A stretch of DNA of 17,559 nucleotides. Origin: Actinomycetes bacterium. Lineage in GTDB: Bacteria; Actinomycetota; Actinomycetes; Actinomycetales; Demequinaceae. The notes under the pieces are model-generated. The model saw only the letters and a list, made by a program, of their open reading frames with translations. It was not told where the DNA came from and ran no database searches. Both the position numbers and the translations under genes were made by a program. The first letter of the stretch is position 1; each line of letters opens with the position of its first letter. Shown here piece after piece: positions 7,013 through 13,148 of the stretch. The stretch covers positions 1 through 17,559 of the forward strand of contig JAEYUX010000139.1 of assembly GCA_023432235.1 (NCBI GenBank), given 5' to 3'.

Positions 7013-8591
7013 TCGTCGCCTCCTCCATGAGCACCGTGGAGATCGTGTGATCCCGATCAGCAATCTCGGACGCCGTCCGATCGCCGAAGGCATAGAAGTT
7101 GCCGGCAAAGATGGTGAGCGCGAGCGTCACCGTCACCATTCCGGCGGTGGCTGCCACCATGAGCCGCGGCGTCGACTCCTCCGTACGGACCTCGCCACCG
7201 TCCTCTGGGTTTTCGACAAGGGTGTTGATGTATTGAGAGGAGTACCCCTCCTCGAGTTCCGCATCGGAGCGCCAGAACGCCATGTTCCACACGCGCATCA
7301 GGGCGTAGAGGGTGAGCAGCGACGTGGCGACCGCGCCCGCGATGACCACCCACACGACCCAGCCGCCTTGCTCAGCTCCCGCGAGGAGCAGGCCTGCTTT
7401 GCCCAAGAACCCCGAGAACGGCGGGATTCCACCGAGATTGAGCGCGGGAATGAAGAAGAGGAGTGCAACGAGCGGAGCTCTCCTCAGAAGACCGGACAAC
7501 CGCGAGATTGACGTGGTACCGCCGACGCGTTCGACGAGTCCGACGGCGAGGAACAGTGTGGTCTGCACGGTGATGTGGTGGACCACGTAATACACGGTGG
7601 CGTTGAGCCCGAGCGGAGTGCTGAGCGCGATGCCAAAGATCATGTAACCGATGTGGCTCACGAGAGTGAAGGACAGCAGACGCTTGATGTCCGCCTGCAC
7701 GGCCGCACCGAGGATTCCGATGACAAGCGTGGCGAGCGCAACCCACATCATGGGAGTCCGTAAGTCGCCCCCTGGCCCGTCGTCGGGGAACAAGAGCGTC
7801 TCGGTGCGAACGATCGCGTAGACACCCACCTTGGTGAGCAAGCCCGCAAACACGGCGGTGACGGGCGCCGGCGCCGTTGGGTACGAGTCAGGCAACCAGA
7901 ACGACATCGGAAACAGCGCCGCCTTGATGGCAAAGCCGAGCAGGAGCATCACGTGGAGCAACAGCGCGGTGTCGTCCGGCAAGTCGCCGATGCGTTCCGC
8001 CACCTGTGCCATGTTGACGGTGCCCGTCGCGCCGTAGACCATCGCGATCGCCGAAAGAAAGAAGATCGACGAGACGAGGCTGATGACGATGTAGGTGACG
8101 CCCGCCCGGATCCGCGCTCCTGTGCCGCCCAAGGTGAGCAACACATAACTTGCTCCAAGCAGAATCTCGAAGCCTACGTAGAGATTGAAGAGGTCTCCCG
8201 TGGTGAACGCGACGAACAGACCTGCGGCCAGCATGAGGTACGTCGGGTGGAAGATCGTCACCGGTGTCTCACGGTTGCCATCGGCAATACCCTGCCCCAC
8301 CGCATATACCAAGACGCTGAGGAGGACCACTGACGAGACGAGCAGCATCATTGCGCTGAATCGATCGACCCAGAGCGTGATGCCCCAGGGCGCGGCCCAG
8401 TTGCCTACTTGGATTGCCACCCCACCGTTGGAGTCCGTCTGCCACACCAAGAGACCCGCGATGATGGTCGAGGCGCTGAGTGCGCTCGAACTAATTGCGA
8501 TCTGCAAACGCGGCGAACGGCTCGACACGAGCGCCAATGCAGCGCCGAGAAGAGGGACCAGCACGATGAGCGGCACGAGTGTGCGCATCAT
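7005..8591 (-). CDS. mrpD: Mrp cation/proton antiporter subunit D
   Basis: This antiporter-like membrane subunit of 528 aa is homologous to NuoM/NuoN of complex I and carries part of the proton path. About 14 transmembrane helices are visible. Key features are Glu142 in YVGFEILLGASYVLL, the TM5 glutamate known to be essential in Bacillus MrpD, and Lys223 in FAIKAALFPMSFWLPDSYPTAP. Also present are VFAGLLTKVGVYAIVR and KRLLSFTLVSHIGYMIFG. A hydrophilic stretch (SQYINTLVENPEDGGEVRTEEST) precedes the last helix. The first codons are ATG ATG; the first overlaps the mrpC stop (ATGA) and either could be used. The stop overlaps mrpE. Confidence 0.96.
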   Translation of the reverse strand: MMRTLVPLIVLVPLLGAALALVSSRSPRLQIAISSSALSASTIIAGLLVWQTDSNGGVAIQVGNWAAPWGITLWVDRFSAMMLLVSSVVLLSVLVYAVGQGIADGNRETPVTIFHPTYLMLAAGLFVAFTTGDLFNLYVGFEILLGASYVLLTLGGTGARIRAGVTYIVISLVSSIFFLSAIAMVYGATGTVNMAQVAERIGDLPDDTALLLHVMLLLGFAIKAALFPMSFWLPDSYPTAPAPVTAVFAGLLTKVGVYAIVRTETLLFPDDGPGGDLRTPMMWVALATLVIGILGAAVQADIKRLLSFTLVSHIGYMIFGIALSTPLGLNATVYYVVHHITVQTTLFLAVGLVERVGGTTSISRLSGLLRRAPLVALLFFIPALNLGGIPPFSGFLGKAGLLLAGAEQGGWVVWVVIAGAVATSLLTLYALMRVWNMAFWRSDAELEEGYSSQYINTLVENPEDGGEVRTEESTPRLMVAATAGMVTVTLALTIFAGNFYAFGDRTASEIADRDHTISTVLMEEATNG

Positions 8592-9127
8592 GACTCCTCC
8601 CCTCGATGCCGGTCAAGCTCGCCCAGCTGAGGCTCGTCCCGATCCGCTGAGGCCGCGACAATCGCGTGCTGCTCCGCCTCGGCCTCCTCCACGTACTCTT
8701 CTGAGGCGTCGAGCGCCTCGTGGAGAGCGTCGTCATCCTCGGATGTCTCGGAGAAGACCTCCTCGGCAAGCCCTGCATCTTCTTCGTGTTCAAGCACCAC
8801 GGTGTCGCCCTGATCACCAAGGCGAGCCAACCACCACGAGCGGTAGATGAGTGCAAGCAAGAAGGCCGTCACACCAAAGTTGATGACAATCGCGGTGAGG
8901 ATGAGCGCTTGCGGCAATGGGTCAGCGAAGGTCGACGGATCGGCATCGTCCGACATCATCGGCGCCTGACCCGCACGTCCGCTCATGATGAGGATGAGCA
9001 AGTTTGTTGCATTACCCATCAGCATGAAGCCGATGAGCACGCGGGTGAGTGAGCGCTCGAGCAACACGTACACGCCGGCCGCGTACATGACCGCCATGAC
9101 GACGATGAGACTGAGGGAGGCACTCAT
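8588..9127 (-). CDS. mrpC: Mrp cation/proton antiporter subunit C with a long acidic tail
   Basis: The first 103 residues form a NuoK-like three-helix subunit: MSASLSLIVVMAVMYAAGVY, LIGFMLMGNATNLLIL with the conserved GxxLxxNAxNL pattern, and DPLPQALILTAIVINFG (69-85), the MrpC signature. The protein then runs on for about 75 residues, of which 28 are Asp or Glu, with few hydrophobics. Bacillus MrpC is about 113 aa, so the tail is an extension. It is in frame, read in the same operon register and ends at the mrpD overlap, so it is not a frameshift product. By analogy with NuoK it should face the cytoplasm. Its role is unknown. The start overlaps the mrpA stop by four bases. Confidence 0.95.
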   Translation of the reverse strand: MSASLSLIVVMAVMYAAGVYVLLERSLTRVLIGFMLMGNATNLLILIMSGRAGQAPMMSDDADPSTFADPLPQALILTAIVINFGVTAFLLALIYRSWWLARLGDQGDTVVLEHEEDAGLAEEVFSETSEDDDALHEALDASEEYVEEAEAEQHAIVAASADRDEPQLGELDRHRGEES

Positions 9128-12099
9128 GATGAACTCCCGGACTTCGACGCGAGCAATTCATCTTGGTGGCGGTCCACCTGCGCGCCAAGGCTCCGCAAAA
9201 TGTCGAGGACAACGCCGAGCACCACGAGATACACGCCAATGTCGAAGAGCGTTGAGGTCCCCATGCTGATGTCGAACACTCCCCACGAGCCTTCAAACCA
9301 CGTCGACTCAAGCACTTGCATCCCGAAAAGGAGTGACGAAGCGCCTGTACCCGCGGCCAGGATGATGCCGCCGCCCAGCAGCCAGCCGGCGTCGATCGGT
9401 GCGGCCTCTCCGAGTTCGTAACGACCGCCCGCGAGGTAGCGGGCCACAATGGCGAGACCTGCGAGCAGACCGCCCGCGAATCCGCCGCCAGGGGCGTTGT
9501 GTCCCACGAAGAGCAGGTACACGGATACGACGATCGCGGGGTGGAAGAGCAACCGCACCAGCACCTCGAGAAGAATGGAGCGGTTGGCTGCCGAGAGCGT
9601 GCGCCCCGCGAGGAGCCACGAGCGCCGGGTTGGGGCGCGGTCTTCACCGGCAGAAAAGTCCATCTCAAGCGCCTCGTCGGCGGCAAAGGACTTGGCGCCA
9701 AGTTTTGTCACGGGCCCGGTCTGGACCGGCTCGAGAACCGCATCTGCCGAGAGTGCGCGGCGCCTGTCGCTGCGTACTCGCCCAGGTCGCGTGAGACGAG
9801 GCGCTTGGCCTTCGCGCCCCGTGACGAAGAGCAAACTCGCAACGCCCGTCGCGACTGCCACGAGGACCGAAATCTCGCCCATCGTGTCCCACGCACGGAT
9901 GTCGACGAGGATGACGTTGACGACGTTCTTGCCGTGGCCCTCGACGTAAGCGAGCTCAGGCAATTGCTCGGAGATCGGCTCCGCAGTGCGCGAACTGAGA
10001 GCAGTGATTGCTACGGCCGCCATTGAGACGCCCACCAAGATCCCGAGCAACGCTCGTGGGACTCGATGCGTGGGCTTGTGCCGATCCGCGATCTTGTGCG
10101 GCAAGCGACGCAAGACCAACACGAAGACGACAAGAGTGACCGTCTCAACGAGCGCCTGCGTGAGGGCGAGATCCGGGGCTCCGTGGAACCCGAAGAGGGC
10201 GACCAAACCGTAACCGGTCATGCCAACGAGGAGCACCGCGGTAATGCGCTGGCCCACCATGGCGGAGGCGATTGCTGCCCCACACATGACAACCGCGACG
10301 ATGATCTGGAGTGGGTAGTCCCACGCCACGACGTTGCCCGGTGCGCCACGACCAAAAGCGACGACGGCCGCTGCGGAAAACACAAAGACGAGCAAGATCA
10401 TTGTGAGGTAGCCGGGCAGACCACGCCTCTGCAGGAGCCGCGTCGACAGCAATCCCGTCGCGTCGACAATCCGGACCATGGCCCAATACCCGCGCGATGC
10501 TTCGGGCAAGCGCGGAAGCCGCGCCTGGGCCCGGAGGATTGGTGCGCGCCAGAAGAACAGTCCGGCACCCAATGCAAAGACGAGCGCCGTCACCCCGAGA
10601 GCAGGCCCGATGCCATGCCACAACGCTAGGTGGTACGTCGGCGCCTCACCGAAAGCCGATGCGTACGGCTCAAACACCGGGCTGAGGAGCCACGGCGCGA
10701 TCCCGGTGATGAGGCCGAACAGCGCCAACGAGGCGGGAGCAATCAGGATCGCCGGATGTGAGGGACGCATCGGGGTGGGCTCGAGGCGCGCTTTCGTCCC
10801 CAGCGCGCCGAAGACAAACCGCGCTGAATAGGCGACCGTCAGCACCGACCCCGCAATGGTGCCGATGAGTGCGACCCATGCCCACAGCGGCTGGGCGGAG
10901 ATCGATTCAATGAGTGTGCTGATGACGGCTTCTTTCGCCACGAAGCCCACGAGCGGCGGGACACCCGCCATCGAGGCGGCAGCGAGAATCGCGACAGCAC
11001 CCAGCACGGGCCGCGACCGGCCGACGCCAGCAAGCTCTCGGATGTCTCGGGTGCCGGTGTCGTGGTCAATGATGCCCACCACGAGGAACAACGTGGCCTT
11101 GAACGCCGCGTGCCCCGCGAGCAGAGCCATACCGGCGAGTGCGACATTCGAATTGCCGAATCCCAATACGAGTGTCAAGAACCCGAGCTGGCTCACGGTG
11201 CCGTATGCAAGCAACAGCTTGAGGTCCGTCTGACGCAAAGCGCGCCAGCCTCCGATCAGCATCGTCAACACGCCGATCACAACAAGTGAGCCGCGCCAAC
11301 CAGGCATGTCGGCAAAGCCAGGCGCGAGACGAGCAACGAGGTAAATGCCCGCCTTCACCATTGCCGCAGCGTGCAAGTACGCGCTCACCGGCGTTGGCGC
11401 CGCCATCGCGGACGGGAGCCAGAAGTGGAAAGGCAATAGCGCACTCTTGGAGATCGCGCCAACGAGCATGAGCATGACCGCGGTGATGGTCATCACGTGG
11501 TCGAGACGGGGCGGTTCGCTCACGATTGCGGAAATCGACGTGGTGCCCGTCTGGGCGACCACAATGACGATGCCGACAAACATTGCGAGACCACCAAAGG
11601 TGGTGACCAAGAGCGCTTGGAGAGCGGCACCTCGGGATTCGCGCCGTCCCGTGAAGTGGCCAATGAGCAGGTAGGAAAGCACTGAGGTCGCTTCCCAGAA
11701 GATGAACATGACGATGATGTCGTCGCTCACCACCAGCCCAAACATCACGCCCGCGAAGCTGAGAAGGAACGCTGCGAAACGGGCGAGACCCTTCGACATG
11801 TCGGTGAAGTACCAGGTGCAATAGATGAGCACAAGCGCACCGACCACCGACACGACCATCGCCATAACCCACGAGAGCATGTCGAGCCGGAAGGAAAGCT
11901 CGATGCCGAGGTGCGGAATCCACTCATGCGATTCGGTGATCGCGTCCCCGGCTCGCACACGCTGCGCCTGCTGCGCTGTCCATACCGCCGCTGCGATCGG
12001 TGCGACCGCCAACACAAGGAAGACCTTGCGACCCATCAGCCGGGTCAATGTGGGGGTCGCGAGCGCCAGAGCAGTAAAGACAAGCAGCAGTACTGTCAT
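9124..12099 (-). CDS. mrpA: Mrp cation/proton antiporter subunit A fused to subunit B
   Basis: At 991 aa this is the largest Mrp subunit. The N-terminal two thirds are NuoL-like. Glu136 in FIFWEATSVLSYLLIGH and Lys218 in ISKSALLPFHFWLP match the essential TM5 Glu and TM7 Lys of Bacillus MrpA. PTPVSAYLHAAAMVKAGIY and HAAFKATLFLVVGIIDHDTG follow. A MrpA-type C-terminal part (GAPDLALTQALVE, then VVNVILVDIRAWDTMGEIS) is joined through a charged linker (about residues 760-838) to a MrpB domain (about 838-991) with LLFHPAIVVSVYLLFVGHNAPGGG and FDIGVYLVVLGVVLD. No separate mrpB exists. Such A/B fusions are known in group 2 Mrp operons. GAGGAG at 12104-12109, four bases before the ATG, supports the start. 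Confidence 0.96.
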   Translation of the reverse strand: MTVLLLVFTALALATPTLTRLMGRKVFLVLAVAPIAAAVWTAQQAQRVRAGDAITESHEWIPHLGIELSFRLDMLSWVMAMVVSVVGALVLIYCTWYFTDMSKGLARFAAFLLSFAGVMFGLVVSDDIIVMFIFWEATSVLSYLLIGHFTGRRESRGAALQALLVTTFGGLAMFVGIVIVVAQTGTTSISAIVSEPPRLDHVMTITAVMLMLVGAISKSALLPFHFWLPSAMAAPTPVSAYLHAAAMVKAGIYLVARLAPGFADMPGWRGSLVVIGVLTMLIGGWRALRQTDLKLLLAYGTVSQLGFLTLVLGFGNSNVALAGMALLAGHAAFKATLFLVVGIIDHDTGTRDIRELAGVGRSRPVLGAVAILAAASMAGVPPLVGFVAKEAVISTLIESISAQPLWAWVALIGTIAGSVLTVAYSARFVFGALGTKARLEPTPMRPSHPAILIAPASLALFGLITGIAPWLLSPVFEPYASAFGEAPTYHLALWHGIGPALGVTALVFALGAGLFFWRAPILRAQARLPRLPEASRGYWAMVRIVDATGLLSTRLLQRRGLPGYLTMILLVFVFSAAAVVAFGRGAPGNVVAWDYPLQIIVAVVMCGAAIASAMVGQRITAVLLVGMTGYGLVALFGFHGAPDLALTQALVETVTLVVFVLVLRRLPHKIADRHKPTHRVPRALLGILVGVSMAAVAITALSSRTAEPISEQLPELAYVEGHGKNVVNVILVDIRAWDTMGEISVLVAVATGVASLLFVTGREGQAPRLTRPGRVRSDRRRALSADAVLEPVQTGPVTKLGAKSFAADEALEMDFSAGEDRAPTRRSWLLAGRTLSAANRSILLEVLVRLLFHPAIVVSVYLLFVGHNAPGGGFAGGLLAGLAIVARYLAGGRYELGEAAPIDAGWLLGGGIILAAGTGASSLLFGMQVLESTWFEGSWGVFDISMGTSTLFDIGVYLVVLGVVLDILRSLGAQVDRHQDELLASKSGSSS

Positions 12100-12130
12100 A
12101 GCGCTCCTCGCGGGCCGGGACGGTGGTCAG

Positions 12131-12182
12131 GGCGAGTGGCTCGCCGCCGAGACGGCCGCAAGCGCCCTGGCGAGGCGCTTAC
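12131..12182 (-). promoter_or_regulatory. Tandem hairpins in the mrp operon leader
   Basis: Two inverted repeats lie between the predicted promoter and the mrpA Shine-Dalgarno. The first read on the minus strand has 9-bp arms at 12174-12182 and 12158-12166 (seven strict pairs AAGCGCC/GGCGCTT, plus G-C and a T-G wobble) and a 7-nt loop. The second has perfect 6-bp arms, GGCGAG at 12131-12136 and CTCGCC at 12140-12145, with a 3-nt loop. Neither is followed by a T-run, so they are not ordinary terminators. They could be mRNA-stabilising or regulatory structures or a protein site. I recognise no known riboswitch class. Confidence 0.5.
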
Positions 12183-12211
12183 GAGCGAGGAGTGAGGCTC
12201 CCCGTGCACAA

Positions 12212-12234
12212 AGTATACGGGCCAACACGTGGCC
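12212..12234 (-). promoter_or_regulatory. Candidate mrp promoter (TATACT) with a palindrome upstream of the -10
   Basis: TATACT (minus strand, 12217-12212) is a near-ideal -10, placing the start near 12205 and giving a leader of about 105 nt. The expected -35 position holds GGGAAA, which is not a housekeeping -35, so an activator or another sigma factor may be involved. Just upstream, 12220-12234 is an inverted repeat, GGCCA-ACACG-TGGCC, in the -10/-35 spacer, which suits a repressor or activator site. It might instead be a weak hairpin at the end of the channel transcript. Confidence 0.45.
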
Positions 12235-12245
12235 TTTCCCTCGAT

Positions 12246-13097
12246 TCACTGAAGGTGAACGGCGAGCGTTCCACCCTCTCCAGAGTGCTCTTCGATTCGC
12301 TGCAACTGGGCTCGCAGAGCACGAACTTCGTGGAGAAGCTGAGTGTGTTCGTCGAGCTCCGGTTCCACCTCTTCACCCCGGAACTTCGCCTCGATCTCAT
12401 GGCGACGATTCATCGCCTCAACTGTCACCGCGACAAAGAGGTTGAGCGCAATGAATGTGGTGACCACGGTGAAGCACACGAAGTACATACCCGCCCACGC
12501 ATGCTCTTTCGCGAGAGGTGTTGCGACGTCAGCCCACCCATCAGACACCATGACCCGGAAGAGGGAGATGGATGAGGTCCACAAATCTCCAAACGCATCG
12601 GGGCGCTCCTGGGCAAAGAGCATCGTCGAGCTGACCGAGAACATGTACAGGATCATGATGAGCAATGCGCCGATGCTGAGGATTCCGGGAATCGCCGCCC
12701 CCAGCGCATTGACGACCATCCGCATCGAGCGCACCGCGCTGAGGAGTCTCAGGACACGCAAGAGACGCAGTACGCGCAGCACACCCGATCCCGAACCAGA
12801 CGGAATGAGCGCGATCACGACAACGAAGAGGTCGAAGAGGGACCAGCCATCCTTGAAGAACGCGGCGCCGTTGGCGTAGATGCGAAGGATGATCTCGATG
12901 ACGAACACCGCGAGAATCCCGTAGTTGAGGCCGTGGAGCCAGGTTCCCCACGTCTCCATGAGGCCTGGATACGTCTCCGCTCCAAGGATCACGGCATTGA
13001 CGATGATGAGCGCGATGATCACTCGCTGAAACGCAGCGGATTCGGTGAGCGCCTTCACGCGAGCGCGACTCATCCAGGTGGGGGTGCTGAGGGACAT
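12246..13097 (-). CDS. Single-domain voltage-gated cation channel (NaChBac/BacNav superfamily) with atypical filter
   Basis: The 283-aa product has six transmembrane segments and would work as a homotetramer. From ATG 13095-13097, S1 is about 25-42, S2 about 58-74 with IEIILRIY, and S3 about 86-99 with FDLF. S4 carries Arg108, 111, 114, 117, 123 and 126 in a three-residue rhythm (LRVLRLLRVLR). S5 is about 135-155, and S6 about 203-225 with FIALNLFVAVTVEAM. The pore loop reads LFRVM then VSDGWAD (184-190), where NaChBac has TLESWAS: the ring Glu is Asp, the next residue is Gly and the last is Asp. A charged neck and a heptad-like helix (about 250-271) end the protein, as in BacNav. An in-frame GTG at 13139 would add 14 residues. 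It lies 146 bp upstream of mrpA on the same strand. Confidence 0.9.
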   Translation of the reverse strand: MSLSTPTWMSRARVKALTESAAFQRVIIALIIVNAVILGAETYPGLMETWGTWLHGLNYGILAVFVIEIILRIYANGAAFFKDGWSLFDLFVVVIALIPSGSGSGVLRVLRLLRVLRLLSAVRSMRMVVNALGAAIPGILSIGALLIMILYMFSVSSTMLFAQERPDAFGDLWTSSISLFRVMVSDGWADVATPLAKEHAWAGMYFVCFTVVTTFIALNLFVAVTVEAMNRRHEIEAKFRGEEVEPELDEHTQLLHEVRALRAQLQRIEEHSGEGGTLAVHLQ

Positions 13098-13103
13098 GCG
13101 AGC

Positions 13104-13142
13104 ACAGTAGCGAAAGCGCGAGTCTCGCGCCTCCTGCACAAT
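13104..13142. promoter_or_regulatory. Symmetric divergent promoter region with central palindrome (channel / glgX)
   Basis: A perfect palindrome of 7-bp arms around one base, GCGCGAG-T-CTCGCGC, occupies 13116-13130. Six bases out on each side is a -10-like hexamer: TACTGT (minus, 13109-13104) and CACAAT (plus, 13137-13142). Six further bases on each side bring the ATG of the channel (13097) and of glgX (13149). Position 13123 is the exact centre of the palindrome and of both starts. Neither gene has a Shine-Dalgarno, so leaderless transcripts are likely. One dimeric regulator bound here could control both genes. No clear -35 hexamers are seen. Confidence 0.5.
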
Positions 13143-13148
13143 GGGCCC

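Noticed and set aside
7013..7108. N-terminal extension of mrpE by 32 codons
   Set aside because: It is Arg-rich with no homology, inside the mrpD 3' end. ATG 7012 gives the normal MnhE N-terminus.
11066..11923. 285-codon minus-strand frame within mrpA
   Set aside because: It is Arg/His-rich and out of frame with the intact MrpA sequence, with no membrane helices or motifs.
12933..13148. N-terminal extension of glgX by 72 codons
   Set aside because: It would overlap the channel gene antisense, shows no CBM48 similarity and passes through the divergent promoter. ATG 13149 fits the family.
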